Shown piece after piece: positions 9,658-22,689 of a DNA stretch of 64,000 nt. The stretch's first letter is position 1; each line of letters starts with the position of its first letter. The stretch spans positions 563,978 to 627,977 of the forward strand of contig NZ_QFRK01000001.1 in the NCBI RefSeq assembly GCF_003143855.1, written 5' to 3'. The position numbers were made by a program, and so were the translations under genes. The stretch comes from Streptomyces sp. NWU339 (GTDB lineage: Bacteria > Actinomycetota > Actinomycetes > Streptomycetales > Streptomycetaceae). Below the pieces are notes generated by a model that was not told where the DNA came from, did not search any database, and was given only the letters and a program-made list of their open reading frames with translations.

Positions 9658-9917
9658 CCCGCACCACCTGGCCGCGGCTGCCCCCGGCAGTCCACAGTTG
9701 TGCACAGTCCTTCCGGGCCCGGTGGACACCGGATCGTGGATACCGGTCAGAGCCGGACCCGGAAGTGGCCGTGAGCGAAGCCGCAGGTGAGGGCGTGCGC
9801 ATGAGCGCGTATGCCCACAGATGTGCGTGAGCGCCCGGGTTTAGGGTCGTGCCGGTACGTAAGTGCCGCGGCACACCCGTGCCGCCATGCCACGTCGCAA
9901 CCTAAGGAACACAACTG

Positions 9918-10793
9918 ATGGAGCTCGGTCTCGTCGGCCTCGGCAAGATGGGCGGCAACATGCGTGAGCGGATCCGCCGCGCGGGCCACACCGTCGTCGG
10001 ATACGACCGCAACCCGGACCTCGCCGATGTCCACAGCCTGGAAGAACTTGTGGGCAAGCTCGAGGGCCCGCGTGTGGTCTGGGTGATGGTCCCGGCCGGC
10101 CAGGCGACGCAGTCGACCATCGATGAGCTCGCCGAGCTGCTCCAGCCCGGCGATGTCGTCGTGGACGGCGGCAACTCCCGCTGGACGGACGACGAGAAGC
10201 ACGCCGAGGAACTGGCGGCCAAGGGCATAGGCTTCGTCGACTGCGGTGTCTCCGGCGGCGTCTGGGGCCTGGAGAACGGCTACGCGCTGATGTACGGCGG
10301 CGACAAGGAGAACGTCGCCAAGGTGCAGCCGGTCTTCGACGCCCTCAAGCCGGAGGGCGACTTCGGCTCGGTGCACGCGGGCAAGGTCGGCGCGGGCCAC
10401 TTCGCCAAGATGGTCCACAACGGCATCGAGTACGCGATGATGCAGGCCTATGCCGAGGGCTGGGAGCTCCTGGAGAAGGTCGACTCGGTGACCGACGTCC
10501 GGGAGGTCTTCCGTTCCTGGCAGGAAGGCACCGTCATCCGCTCCTGGCTCCTCGACCTGGCGGTGAACGCGCTTCACGAGGACGAGCACCTGGACAACCT
10601 CCGGGGTTATGCACAGGACTCCGGTGAGGGACGCTGGACTGTGGAGGCCGCGATCGACCACGCGGTCCCGCTGCCGGCGATCACCGCGTCGTTGTTCGCG
10701 CGGTTCGCCTCCCGTCAGGAGGACTCGCCGCAGATGAAGATGATCGCGGCGCTGCGCAACCAGTTCGGCGGTCACGCGGTCGAGAAGAAGTAG
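9918..10793 (+). CDS. gnd: 6-phosphogluconate dehydrogenase, short (NAD-type) form
   Basis: Oxidatively decarboxylates 6-phosphogluconate to ribulose 5-phosphate. The 291-aa length marks the short GntZ/YqeC class rather than the ~470-aa NADP enzyme. The N-terminal Rossmann motif is GLVGLGKMGGNM; DGGNSRWTDD, the catalytic-lysine region GAGHFAKMVHNGIEYAMMQ and the substrate loop CGVSGGVWGLENGYALM are present. ATG 9918 follows AAGGAACACAACTG. Its place between dnaN and recF is a conserved Streptomyces peculiarity. NAD preference is inferred from class only. Confidence 0.93.
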   Translation: MELGLVGLGKMGGNMRERIRRAGHTVVGYDRNPDLADVHSLEELVGKLEGPRVVWVMVPAGQATQSTIDELAELLQPGDVVVDGGNSRWTDDEKHAEELAAKGIGFVDCGVSGGVWGLENGYALMYGGDKENVAKVQPVFDALKPEGDFGSVHAGKVGAGHFAKMVHNGIEYAMMQAYAEGWELLEKVDSVTDVREVFRSWQEGTVIRSWLLDLAVNALHEDEHLDNLRGYAQDSGEGRWTVEAAIDHAVPLPAITASLFARFASRQEDSPQMKMIAALRNQFGGHAVEKK

Positions 10794-10948
10794 TCCGAAG
10801 AGCTGGTCCGAAGAAGTAATCCACAGACCGCAGAGCGGCCAGGAGTGGCTACAGCACAGCCGTAGAAGCAGTCACGGGGCATCTCCCTGGCTGTCCGTCC
10901 GCAGGACCGTACGACGGTCCACAACGTCGGGGAGGTCGGCGCACGACC

Positions 10949-12070
10949 ATGCACGTCACGCATCTGTCGCTGGCCGATTTTCGTTCCTACCCCCGGGTCG
11001 AGGTCCCGCTCGATCCGGGGGTGACGGCCTTCGTCGGCCCCAACGGGCAGGGCAAGACGAATCTCGTCGAGGCGGTCGGCTATCTCGCCACACTCGGCAG
11101 CCACCGTGTCTCCTCCGACGCCCCGCTGGTTCGCATGGGCGCCGATCGCGCGATCATCCGGGCCCAGGTCCGGCAGGGCGAGCGGCAGCAGCTCGTCGAG
11201 CTCGAGCTGAACCCGGGCCGTGCCAATCGCGCCCGTATCAACAGATCCTCGCAGGTCAGGCCCCGGGACGTGCTGGGGATCGTCCGCACCGTGCTGTTCG
11301 CCCCCGAGGATCTCGCCCTGGTGAAGGGTGATCCCGGCGAGCGGCGCCGCTTCCTGGACGATCTGATCACGGCCCGTTCCCCGCGCATGGCGGGTGTCCG
11401 TTCCGATTACGACCGGGTCCTCAAGCAGCGCAACACGCTGCTGAAGACGGCCGCGCTGGCCCGCCGGCACGGCGGGCGCACCATGGATCTGTCCACCCTC
11501 GACGTCTGGGACCAGCATCTCGCCCGTGCGGGTGCCGAACTGCTGGCTCAGCGTCTGGATCTGATCGCCGCGATCCAGCCACTCGCCGACAAGGCGTACG
11601 AACAGCTCGCGCCGGGCGGCGGTCCCGTCGCCCTGGAGTACAAGCCGTCGGCGCCCGGTGAGGCGCACACGCGCGAGGACCTGTTCGAGCAGTTGTCGGC
11701 GGCTCTCGCCGAGGCGCGCAAGCAGGAGGTCGACCGGGGCGTCACCCTGGTCGGCCCGCACCGGGACGATCTGCTGCTCAAGCTCGGTCAGCTGCCGGCC
11801 AAGGGCTACGCCTCCCACGGCGAGTCCTGGTCCTACGCCCTGGCACTGCGCCTGGCCTCCTACGACCTGCTGCGTGCCGAGGGCAACGAGCCGGTGCTGG
11901 TGCTCGACGACGTCTTCGCCGAGCTGGACGCACGCCGCCGCGAGCGCCTCGCCGAGCTCGTCGCGCCAGGGGAGCAGGTCCTGGTGACCGCGGCCGTCGA
12001 CGACGACGTTCCCCGTGCGCTGTCGGGGACGCGGTTCGTCGTGGCCGAGGGGACGGTGCGGCGGGTATGA
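10949..12070 (+). CDS. recF: DNA replication and repair protein RecF
   Basis: SMC-like ATPase that loads RecA at gapped DNA. The 373-aa product has Walker [18 protein letters not shown], the RecF signature [23 protein letters not shown], an ABC-type signature around [16 protein letters not shown], and Walker [16 protein letters not shown] 10949 is preceded by GGGGAGG. Its TGA overlaps the DUF721 start (ATGA). Confidence 0.96.
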   Translation: MHVTHLSLADFRSYPRVEVPLDPGVTAFVGPNGQGKTNLVEAVGYLATLGSHRVSSDAPLVRMGADRAIIRAQVRQGERQQLVELELNPGRANRARINRSSQVRPRDVLGIVRTVLFAPEDLALVKGDPGERRRFLDDLITARSPRMAGVRSDYDRVLKQRNTLLKTAALARRHGGRTMDLSTLDVWDQHLARAGAELLAQRLDLIAAIQPLADKAYEQLAPGGGPVALEYKPSAPGEAHTREDLFEQLSAALAEARKQEVDRGVTLVGPHRDDLLLKLGQLPAKGYASHGESWSYALALRLASYDLLRAEGNEPVLVLDDVFAELDARRRERLAELVAPGEQVLVTAAVDDDVPRALSGTRFVVAEGTVRRV

Positions 12071-12621
12071 GCGAGCCCGGCCGGCCCGAGGGCCCCCCTA
12101 CGGGAATGCCCGGGGCGGCTGCTGAGCCCTCGGGCGTCGACCTGGCACGCGTGGCGTTGCGCGCGGCCAGGGAGGCGGCACGCGCGCGTGGGGATGTGGC
12201 GCAGCAGAAGAAGCAGGCACGGCGCGGTGGCCTGCGCTCCGGCGCGCGCGGCGACCGGCGCGATCCCATGGCGCTCGGTGCGGCGATCAACCGGCTGCTC
12301 ACCGAGCGTGGCTGGGAGGCCCCGGCCGCGGTGGGCGGTGTGACGGGGCGCTGGCCCGAGATCGTCGGTGAGGACGTGGCCAAGCACTGTGAACCGGAGC
12401 GCTACGACGAGGACGAGCGAGTGCTGTTCGTGCGCTGCGACTCCACGGCCTGGGCGACGAACCTGCGGCTGCTCGCCCCGACCCTGGTCGCCCGGCTGAA
12501 CGAGGACCTGGGCCACGGCACGGTGAAGCTGATCAAGGTCAATGGACCGGGTGGCCCCGCCCGCCGCTACGGCCCCCTGCGTGCTCCCGGGAGCACCGGG
12601 CCCGGGGACACGTACGGGTGA
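12067..12621 (+). CDS. DUF721 (DciA-like) protein
   Basis: 184-aa protein of the DUF721/DciA family. The family core is at residues ~60-160: [41 protein letters not shown] and [17 protein letters not shown]. DciA homologues load the replicative helicase in bacteria lacking DnaC/DnaI, so a helicase-loader role is plausible; actinobacterial DUF721 has been linked to replication. The first ~55 residues are a basic, Ala-rich, probably disordered extension. It is translationally coupled to recF and precedes gyrB. Confidence 0.88.
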   Translation: MSEPGRPEGPPTGMPGAAAEPSGVDLARVALRAAREAARARGDVAQQKKQARRGGLRSGARGDRRDPMALGAAINRLLTERGWEAPAAVGGVTGRWPEIVGEDVAKHCEPERYDEDERVLFVRCDSTAWATNLRLLAPTLVARLNEDLGHGTVKLIKVNGPGGPARRYGPLRAPGSTGPGDTYG

Positions 12622-15115
<2,494 letters not shown>

Positions 15116-15157
15116 GTCGGTCTCAGCTGACCGCACCAGGAAGGACCTTCACCAGCA

Positions 15158-17749
15158 ATGACCGACGAGAACACTCCCGTCACGTCCGAAGAGGACGGCC
15201 TCGCCCTGCGCGTCGAGCCCGTCGGGCTCGAGACGGAGATGCAGCGCTCGTACCTCGACTACGCGATGTCCGTCATCGTCTCGCGTGCGCTGCCGGACGT
15301 CCGTGACGGGCTCAAGCCCGTCCACCGCCGCGTGCTGTACGCCATGTACGACGGCGGCTACCGCCCCGAGCGCGGCTTCTACAAGTGCGCGCGCGTCGTC
15401 GGCGACGTCATGGGCAACTACCACCCGCACGGCGACTCCTCGATCTACGACGCGCTGGTCCGCCTCGCGCAGCCGTGGTCGATGCGGATGCCGCTGGTGG
15501 ACTCCAACGGCAACTTCGGCTCCCCGGGCAACGACCCCGCGGCGGCCATGCGGTACACCGAGTGCAAGATGGCGCAGCTGTCGATGGAGATGGTCCGCGA
15601 CATCGACGAGGAGACCGTCGACTTCACGGACAACTACGACGGCCGCTCGCAGGAGCCGACCGTCCTGCCCGCACGCTTCCCGAACCTGCTGATCAACGGA
15701 TCGGCCGGCATCGCGGTCGGTATGGCGACCAACATCCCGCCGCACAACCTGCGTGAGGTCGCCACCGGTGCCCAGTGGTACCTGGAGAACCACGAGGCCT
15801 CGAACGAAGAGCTGCTCGACGCGCTCATCGAGCGCATCAAGGGCCCCGACTTCCCGACCGGCGCCCTGGTGGTGGGCCGCAAGGGCATCGAGGAGGCGTA
15901 CCGGACGGGCCGCGGCTCGATCACCATGCGCGCGGTGATCGAGGTCGAGGAGATCCAGAACCGCCAGTGCCTGGTGGTCACCGAGCTGCCCTACCAGACC
16001 AACCCCGACAACCTCGCGCAGAAGATCGCCGACCTGGTGAAGGACGGCAAGATCGGCGGCATCGCGGACGTCCGTGACGAGACGTCGTCCCGTACCGGCC
16101 AGCGCCTGGTCATCGTGCTCAAGCGGGACGCGGTCGCCAAGGTCGTCCTGAACAACCTCTACAAGCACACCGAGCTGCAGACCAACTTCGGCGCCAACAT
16201 GCTGGCGCTGGTCGACGGTGTCCCGCGCACGCTCTCCCTGGACGCGTTCATCCGCCACTGGGTGAACCACCAGATCGAGGTCATCGTCCGCCGTACGCGG
16301 TTCCGGCTGCGCAAGGCCGAGGAGCGCGCGCACATCCTGCGCGGTCTGCTGAAGGCCCTGGACGCCATCGACGACGTCATCGCGCTGATCCGGCGCAGCG
16401 ACACCGTCGAGATCGCGCGCGGGGGCCTGATGGACCTCCTGGCGATCGACGAGATCCAGGCCAACGCGATCCTGGAGATGCAGCTCCGCCGGCTGGCGGC
16501 ACTGGAGCGTCAGAAGATCGTCCAGGAGCACGACGAACTCCAGGCGAAGATCAACGAGTACAACGAGATCCTCGCCTCCCCGATCCGTCAGCGGGGGATC
16601 GTCAGCGCGGAGCTGACCGCGCTCGTCGAGAAGTACGGTGACGACCGCAAGACCAAGCTGGTGCCCTACGAGGGCGACATGTCCATCGAGGACCTGATCG
16701 CCGAGGAGGACATCGTCGTCACGGTCACGCGCGGCGGCTACATCAAGCGCACCAGGACCGACGACTACCGGGCCCAGAAGCGCGGCGGCAAGGGCGTACG
16801 CGGAGCGAAGCTCAAGGAAGACGACATCGTCAACCACTTCTTCGTGTCCACCACGCACCACTGGCTGCTGTTCTTCACCAACAAGGGCCGGGTCTACCGG
16901 GCGAAGGCGTACGAACTGCCCGACGCCGGCCGGGACGCACGCGGCCAGCACGTGGCCAACCTGCTGGCCTTCCAGCCGGACGAGTCGATCGCCGAGATCC
17001 TCGCGATCCGCGACTACGAGGCGGCGCCCTACCTGGTTCTGGCCACCAAGGCGGGCCTGGTCAAGAAGACGTCGCTGAAGGATTACGATTCACCCCGCTC
17101 GGGTGGTGTGATCGCGATCAACTTGCGGGAGCAGGAGGACGGTTCCGACGACGAACTGATCGGGGCTGAACTCGTCTCGGCAGATGATGATCTACTACTG
17201 ATCAGCAAGAAGGCACAGTCGATCAGGTTCACCGCGACGGACGAGACCTTGCGGCCCATGGGCCGTGCGACCTCGGGCGTAAAGGGCATGAGTTTCCGCG
17301 AAGGGGACGAGCTGCTCTCGATGAATGTTGTTCGACCCGGTACGTTCGTGTTCACTGCCACAGACGGCGGGTACGCGAAGCGGACCGCTGTCGACGAGTA
17401 CCGCGTCCAGGGTCGCGGCGGCCTCGGCATCAAGGCCGCCAAGATCGTCGAGGATCGTGGGACCCTCGTCGGCGCGCTGGTGGTCGAGGAGACCGACGAG
17501 ATCCTCGCCATCACGCTGTCGGGCGGTGTGATTCGCACGCGGGTCAGCGGAGTCAGGGAGACGGGCCGTGACACCATGGGCGTCCAACTGATCAATCTGG
17601 GCAAGCGCGATGCCGTGGTCGGCATCGCACGTAACGCCGAGGCGGGACGCGAGGCGGAGGAAGTCGACGGCGACGTGGCCGTGGACGAGACCGACGAAGG
17701 TGCCGTGACCACCGGCACGGACGAGGGTGAGGCGCCCTCGACCGAGTAG
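15158..17749 (+). CDS. gyrA: DNA gyrase subunit A
   Basis: Breakage-reunion subunit, 863 aa. It starts at ATG 15158 after AGGAAGGAC. The catalytic tyrosine is in [10 protein letters not shown]; the quinolone-resistance region reads [19 protein letters not shown], where the Asp of GDSSIYD and the Ser are wild-type-like. The C-terminal domain carries the GyrA box [13 protein letters not shown] and beta-pinwheel repeats. The stretch 17075-17340 has visibly more A/T third positions and rare CTA codons than the rest. An acidic Glu/Asp/Thr tail ends the protein. Confidence 0.97.
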   Translation: MTDENTPVTSEEDGLALRVEPVGLETEMQRSYLDYAMSVIVSRALPDVRDGLKPVHRRVLYAMYDGGYRPERGFYKCARVVGDVMGNYHPHGDSSIYDALVRLAQPWSMRMPLVDSNGNFGSPGNDPAAAMRYTECKMAQLSMEMVRDIDEETVDFTDNYDGRSQEPTVLPARFPNLLINGSAGIAVGMATNIPPHNLREVATGAQWYLENHEASNEELLDALIERIKGPDFPTGALVVGRKGIEEAYRTGRGSITMRAVIEVEEIQNRQCLVVTELPYQTNPDNLAQKIADLVKDGKIGGIADVRDETSSRTGQRLVIVLKRDAVAKVVLNNLYKHTELQTNFGANMLALVDGVPRTLSLDAFIRHWVNHQIEVIVRRTRFRLRKAEERAHILRGLLKALDAIDDVIALIRRSDTVEIARGGLMDLLAIDEIQANAILEMQLRRLAALERQKIVQEHDELQAKINEYNEILASPIRQRGIVSAELTALVEKYGDDRKTKLVPYEGDMSIEDLIAEEDIVVTVTRGGYIKRTRTDDYRAQKRGGKGVRGAKLKEDDIVNHFFVSTTHHWLLFFTNKGRVYRAKAYELPDAGRDARGQHVANLLAFQPDESIAEILAIRDYEAAPYLVLATKAGLVKKTSLKDYDSPRSGGVIAINLREQEDGSDDELIGAELVSADDDLLLISKKAQSIRFTATDETLRPMGRATSGVKGMSFREGDELLSMNVVRPGTFVFTATDGGYAKRTAVDEYRVQGRGGLGIKAAKIVEDRGTLVGALVVEETDEILAITLSGGVIRTRVSGVRETGRDTMGVQLINLGKRDAVVGIARNAEAGREAEEVDGDVAVDETDEGAVTTGTDEGEAPSTE

Positions 17750-17767
17750 CACGAGGAGTGAGTCAGC

Positions 17768-18514
17768 GTGAGCGGAGCCACGGGCACCGGGCCGACCGGT
17801 ACCAGTACGGGCACGGACGGCGGTGGCCGTGGCTCTGCCACGCGGGCGACAGATCCGCACACGACCAACCTGAAAGCGATCAAGTCGCCCGGCAAGGACT
17901 CGCCTCCGTCCGACAGACATGGATCCCAGGGGGGGACTGTGACGGACACCCGAGGTCATCAGCAGAGCACGCCCGGACAGGGCGCCGCCGCTCATACGAC
18001 CTCACCGCTGCCGGGGGAACGGCAGCCGCAGCAGCAGGCGGGGCCTTACCACCCGCCGCAGGCCTACCAGGCGCAGGCCGGTACGGCAGAGGGTCCGGGC
18101 GGCGCGGTACGCCGCCCGCGCACCGGGGCGCGCACCACACCGCGCGTGCGCAAGGCACGCCTGCGGGTGGCCAAGGCCGACCCCTGGTCGGTGATGAAGG
18201 TCAGCTTCCTGCTCTCCATCGCCCTGGGCATCTGCACGATCGTCGCGTCCGCGGTGCTGTGGATGGTCATGGACGCGATGGGCGTCTTCTCGACGGTCGG
18301 CGGCACGATCTCCGAGGCGACGGGCTCCAACGAGTCGAACGGCTTCGACCTCCAGTCGTTCCTGTCGCTGCCCAACGTGCTGTTGTTCACGACGATCATC
18401 GCGGTCATCGACGTCGTCCTGGCAACGGCTCTGGCGACCCTCGGTGCGTTCATCTACAACCTCTCCGCGGGCTTCGTGGGCGGTGTCGAGCTCACGCTGG
18501 CCGAGGACGAGTGA
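17768..18514 (+). CDS. DUF3566 transmembrane protein
   Basis: 248-aa protein commonly encoded just after gyrA in actinobacteria. Residues 1-135 are Gly/Thr/Gln/Pro-rich and probably disordered. The DUF3566 domain follows: RKARLRVAKADPWSVMKVSF leads into TM1 (LLSIALGICTIVASAVLWMVM), then an extracytoplasmic loop, TM2 (LFTTIIAVIDVVLATALATLG) and the ending YNLSAGFVGGVELTLAEDE. GTG 17768 has GAGGAG upstream. Function unknown; the constant linkage to gyrase suggests a chromosome- or division-related role but this is inference. Confidence 0.88.
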   Translation: MSGATGTGPTGTSTGTDGGGRGSATRATDPHTTNLKAIKSPGKDSPPSDRHGSQGGTVTDTRGHQQSTPGQGAAAHTTSPLPGERQPQQQAGPYHPPQAYQAQAGTAEGPGGAVRRPRTGARTTPRVRKARLRVAKADPWSVMKVSFLLSIALGICTIVASAVLWMVMDAMGVFSTVGGTISEATGSNESNGFDLQSFLSLPNVLLFTTIIAVIDVVLATALATLGAFIYNLSAGFVGGVELTLAEDE

Positions 18515-18566
18515 GCGGCGCCCGGCGGCTTCCCGGCCTGCTCTGACGGTCCCCCGGCAACCGATT

Positions 18567-18595
18567 TTGGGACTGCCCGGGTCGTGCGCTAATCT
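18567..18595 (+). promoter_or_regulatory. tRNA-Ile promoter
   Basis: -35 TTGGGA (18567-18572), a 17-nt spacer and -10 TAATCT (18590-18595), 40 nt before the tRNA 5' end. It is a good housekeeping sigma match. Confidence 0.65.
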
Positions 18596-18635
18596 TCAGG
18601 AGTCAGCGCGCGGAACGCATACCGCAGAGCGCGGC

Positions 18636-18712
18636 GGGGCTATAGCTCAGTTGGTTAGAGCGCATCCCTGATAAGGATGAGGTCACAGGTTCAAATCCTG
18701 TTAGCCCCACCA
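18636..18712 (+). tRNA. tRNA-Ile (GAT)
   Basis: 77-nt cloverleaf starting GGGGCTATAGCTCAG with anticodon loop CTGATAA (GAT), T arm ACAGGTTCAAATCCTGT and acceptor end AGCCCCA plus an encoded CCA. Its 3' half is the integration site of the adjacent element, and its last bases come from that element (see the attachment-site entries). Confidence 0.97.
18667..18710 (+). repeat. attL: attL: 44-bp direct repeat copy in tRNA-Ile
   Basis: Identical at 43 of 44 positions to 28311-28354, differing only at 18683 (T) versus 28327 (C). It covers the anticodon loop to the acceptor end of tRNA-Ile. tRNA 3' ends are the standard attB of tyrosine integrases, and an integrase gene begins 58 nt further on. Confidence 0.93.
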
Positions 18713-18717
18713 GCCAA

Positions 18718-18750
18718 AAGACCCCCAGCCGGTTACGGTTGGGGGTCTTT
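18718..18750 (+). terminator. Terminator after tRNA-Ile, supplied by the element
   Basis: Arms around GACCCCCAGCC and GGTTGGGGGTC with a short loop, followed by TTT. It lies just inside the element and also faces the 3' end of int. A different terminator lies just outside attR. Confidence 0.75.
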
Positions 18751-18767
18751 GACATCCACGGGTGACA

Positions 18768-19925
18768 TCAGCCGATGAGCGGATCTTCCAGAAGCTCGGC
18801 GAGCATGCCGACCGCTTCCCGCTCACTGTCGCCGACCACGTGCGTGTACACGTCCATGGTCATGCTGATCTGGCTGTGCCGGAGGATCGCCTGAGCCACC
18901 TTGGGATGCACCTTCAGGAAGGCCAGCAGGGTCCCGCAGGTGTGCCGAGCGAGGCGGACCGTGATGCGGCGGACACCGGCCCGCTTGACCAGCCGATCGA
19001 AGGTACGGGAGAAGCCCACCGGGTCGATCATGCCGCCGTGCTCGGACGAAAAGATCAGGTCATGGTCCGGCTCCTGCGACCAGTGATCACCGGCGATCTT
19101 CCGTTCCAGCTCTTGCAGCTCCCGGCGCTCCTCCAGGGCACGGGCGCAGAACTCCGGAAGCGGGAGCACCGCCTGTGAGGACTCTGTCTTGAGGTCCTTG
19201 AGGACCAGGCCCACGCCCTTGACCCGCTGCACCTGCTTGACCGGGGTGAAGTGGCCGGCCTCGAAGTCGATGTCCTGCCAACGTAGGCCGAGCACCTCGC
19301 TGCGACGGAGACCGAGGACCAGGACGAGGACGCAGGCCGCGTAGAGCCGGTGGGCACGGGCCGACCGAAGAAAGGCGATCGCCTCCCGAGCGTTCCACGC
19401 CTTGCCCTTGTCCTTGGCGACCTTGGGCATGTCGACCAGGAGCGCGACGTTACGCGTGACCAGCTCCTCGCGGATGGCCCGGTTGAGGGCATTGCGGAGA
19501 ACGCGCAGCACCTCGAAGCGGGCGGAGGCGCCGACCTTCTCACGCCTCAGCGCGGCCATGAAGATGCGGATCTGTGCCGGAGTGAGCTTGACCAGTGGCT
19601 TCTTCCCGAGGTGTGGCACCAGGTAGAGGCGAACCTTGGACTCGTACTTGACGTACGTGTTGTGCTCGCGCTCCGGAGCGACGATGTGCTCGAGCCAGTA
19701 GGACAGCCACTCGCCGAGCGTCCAGGACCGGGACGGCACGGGGACGCCGTTGCGCTCCTGGTCCTGGAGCTTGCCGAGCTTCTCGTTCGCTTCGTCCCAG
19801 GTCCGGCCGTACACGTACTTGCGCACCCGGTTGCCGTCCGTGTCGGTCACGTAGGCAGCGCCCTGGTAGCGACCGTCGGACCGTTTGGTGATCGTGCCGC
19901 CGCCGTTGGGCCGACGCTTCGCCAT
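18768..19925 (-). CDS. AICE tyrosine integrase
   Basis: Site-specific recombinase that inserts the element at the tRNA-Ile 3' end. Start at ATG 19925 (385 aa) overlaps the xis stop by one base; the frame extends to 19991 inside xis and is not used. An N-terminal AP2-like arm-binding region (GGTITKRSDGRYQGAAYVTD), a core-binding SAM-like domain (LTPAQIRIFMAALRREKVG) and the catalytic domain are visible. Catalytic residues: Arg in LRRSEVLGLRW, the VRLARHTCGTLL box, H/RHSQ in AILRHSQISMT and Tyr in MDVYTHV. The first His of the usual HxxR is replaced by Arg, as in some other actinobacterial integrases. Confidence 0.95.
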   Translation of the reverse strand: MAKRRPNGGGTITKRSDGRYQGAAYVTDTDGNRVRKYVYGRTWDEANEKLGKLQDQERNGVPVPSRSWTLGEWLSYWLEHIVAPEREHNTYVKYESKVRLYLVPHLGKKPLVKLTPAQIRIFMAALRREKVGASARFEVLRVLRNALNRAIREELVTRNVALLVDMPKVAKDKGKAWNAREAIAFLRSARAHRLYAACVLVLVLGLRRSEVLGLRWQDIDFEAGHFTPVKQVQRVKGVGLVLKDLKTESSQAVLPLPEFCARALEERRELQELERKIAGDHWSQEPDHDLIFSSEHGGMIDPVGFSRTFDRLVKRAGVRRITVRLARHTCGTLLAFLKVHPKVAQAILRHSQISMTMDVYTHVVGDSEREAVGMLAELLEDPLIG

Positions 19926-20109
19926 CAGGCAGCCTCCCCGATCTGCCCGGCGATGAAGTCGCGAACCGCGTGGTCCGGGATGCGCCGGCACCCGTCGACC
20001 TTGATGGAGACGAGGCGGTGCGTACGGATCAGGTCGTAGACCTTGGTACGGCCTACCTTGAGCTGCGCCATGACCTCGGGCACGGTCAGCAGTTCGGGGG
20101 CAGCGGTGG

Positions 20110-20113
<4 letters not shown>
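19925..20113 (-). CDS. Excisionase (helix-turn-helix, MerR-like)
   Basis: 62-aa DNA-binding protein starting MTTAAPELLTVPEVMAQLKVGRTKVYDLIRTHRL, an excisionase-type winged helix. It should direct the integrase toward excision. Its ATG overlaps the rep stop (ATGA) and its stop overlaps the int start by one base, so rep-xis-int is a tightly coupled operon, as in pSAM2. Confidence 0.92.
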
Positions 20114-21497
<1,384 letters not shown>

Positions 21498-21501
<4 letters not shown>

Positions 21502-21680
21502 GCGAACATCTCCTGCCGGGCGGTCAGGAGGGCGCGGCCGGTGCCCTCGCAGGCCGGGCAGGCGATGCGGAGGGTGGCGCGGGTGCCGTCGCGGTGGCGG
21601 GTGCCGGTGGTGACGGCGACGACCGGGAAGCCGTCGCAGGCGCGGCAGACGCGCGTGGTCCGGGTGCGCTGGGGCATCAT
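21498..21680 (-). CDS. Small zinc-ribbon protein
   Basis: 60-aa protein MMPQRTRTTRVCRACDGFPVV... with CRAC and CPACEGTGRA pairs, resembling a one-module DnaJ-type zinc ribbon. The stop overlaps the rep GTG (GTGA), so it is the leader gene of the rep-xis-int operon. Similar small CxxC proteins are frequent in AICEs; the function is unknown. Confidence 0.7.
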
Positions 21681-21772
21681 GAGGTCTCCCTTTTCGGGTC
21701 CGGTGGATCTGGATGGGGTGCAGGCGCCCGGAGCGGACGAAGTTTGGCGACCGAGGCCGCTCCGGGGGCCGT

Positions 21773-22096
21773 TCAGCGGTTCTTGTGCTGCGCGCCGACC
21801 AGCGAGCGCAGGACGACGGCGCAGACGGCGACCGAGGTGGCGGTGACGGCGACCGCGAGGAGCATGGAGACCAGGACCGCGCCGACGACCAGGACCACGG
21901 CGGTGCCGCCGCCGACCAGGGCGAGCGCGGTACCCGGGGTGAACTGCACGACCGGCCGGGACGGCGCCGGGGCCGGGGCGACCGGAACCGTCGACGGGGC
22001 CGGGGTGGTCGGCGTGATGGGGGTCGGCTCGACGACGGCGGGCGGGGTGACCGTGCCGGTGGGCTGGGGCATGGTCGGGGGCTTGGGCCGGAGCAT
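21773..22096 (-). CDS. SpdD-like small membrane protein
   Basis: 107-aa protein with a Pro/Thr/Val-rich N-terminal half followed by one long or two short hydrophobic segments (TALALVGGGTAVVLVVGAVLVSMLLAVAVTATSVAVCAVVL) and a basic end RSLVGAQHKNR. Such Spd proteins help intramycelial plasmid spread. Assignment rests on composition and position in the transfer cluster. Confidence 0.72.
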   Translation of the reverse strand: MLRPKPPTMPQPTGTVTPPAVVEPTPITPTTPAPSTVPVAPAPAPSRPVVQFTPGTALALVGGGTAVVLVVGAVLVSMLLAVAVTATSVAVCAVVLRSLVGAQHKNR

Positions 22097-22118
22097 GGGC
22101 GGATCTCCTTTCGGGGAT

Positions 22119-22274
22119 TTACTTGACGGCGGTGTCGATGACCGGGGCCAGCAGGCTGTCGGCGAGGAGGTAGCCGCCGAGCAGCAGCACGGCGATCAGC
22201 CACCAGGGCGGGCGGATGAGCTTGACGCCGAGCCAGCCGACGACGATCAGGGCGAGCCAGAGGGGAACGTCCAT
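22119..22274 (-). CDS. Very small hydrophobic protein, Spd-like
   Basis: 51-aa protein from ATG 22274 to TAA 22119. It begins MDVPLWLALIVVGWLGVKLI, continues with RPPWWLIAVLLLGGYLLADS and ends LAPVIDTAVK, giving two transmembrane helices separated by RPPWW. An AGGAGG-type site (reverse of CCTCCT at 22284-22289) precedes it. It sits between two spread-type genes and is probably a small Spd protein. Codon bias is typical Streptomyces. Confidence 0.75.
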   Translation of the reverse strand: MDVPLWLALIVVGWLGVKLIRPPWWLIAVLLLGGYLLADSLLAPVIDTAVK

Positions 22275-22288
22275 GACGCGGTGTCCTC

Positions 22289-22477
22289 CTATGCCGTGCA
22301 GCGGTGGGTGCGAGCGGCGAGTTCTGCGGCCGAGCGGTCGTGGTAGTCGGCGGAGAAGCCGCAGCGCGGGGCGGTGCAGGCGGCGGTGTGCATCTCCCGG
22401 CCCCGGCCGTCGTAGTAGGTGGCGACCTGCACGGGGCCGATGCGGATGCGGTTGCGGAAGCGGCGGTAGACGGCCAT
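22289..22477 (-). CDS. Mobile element transfer protein (small, Spd-like)
   Basis: 62-aa soluble protein MAVYRRFRNRIRIGPVQVATYYDGRGREMHTAACTAPRCGFSADYHDRS..., ending with HRCTA. Cys and His residues (CTAPRCGF, ...HRC) could bind metal. Proteins of this type are annotated as mobile element transfer proteins in many Streptomyces AICEs. Its biochemical role is unknown. Confidence 0.75.
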   Translation of the reverse strand: MAVYRRFRNRIRIGPVQVATYYDGRGREMHTAACTAPRCGFSADYHDRSAAELAARTHRCTA

Positions 22478-22481
22478 GAGG

Positions 22482-22661
22482 TCAGTCCTCCTGTCGGAGG
22501 CTGTGGCCGGGGAACTCGGCGAGGATGCGGGCCTTGTCCTGCGGGTTCGAGGTGCGGTCGGCGGCCTCCTCGGCGAGCAGGCGGGCCAGGGTCGGGCGGC
22601 CGGCGGCGGCCATCTCGCGGGCCGCGTCCATGTAGTCGGACGGGCGGTCGAAGGTCTGCAC
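22482..22661 (-). CDS. Small hypothetical AICE protein
   Basis: 59-aa protein from GTG 22661 to TGA 22482, reading VQTFDRPSDYMDAAREMAAA and ending FPGHSLRQED. It has good codon bias, an AGGAGGAAA ribosome site just upstream, and lies 4 nt before the next gene. It is predicted to be mostly helical and soluble. No recognised family; probably part of the transfer operon. Confidence 0.68.
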   Translation of the reverse strand: MQTFDRPSDYMDAAREMAAAGRPTLARLLAEEAADRTSNPQDKARILAEFPGHSLRQED

Positions 22662-22689
22662 GGGCTTTCCTCCTGTGCGGGGTGGGCGG

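Noticed and set aside
15149..16951. 600-codon minus-strand frame opposite gyrA
   Set aside because: Antisense shadow of gyrA.
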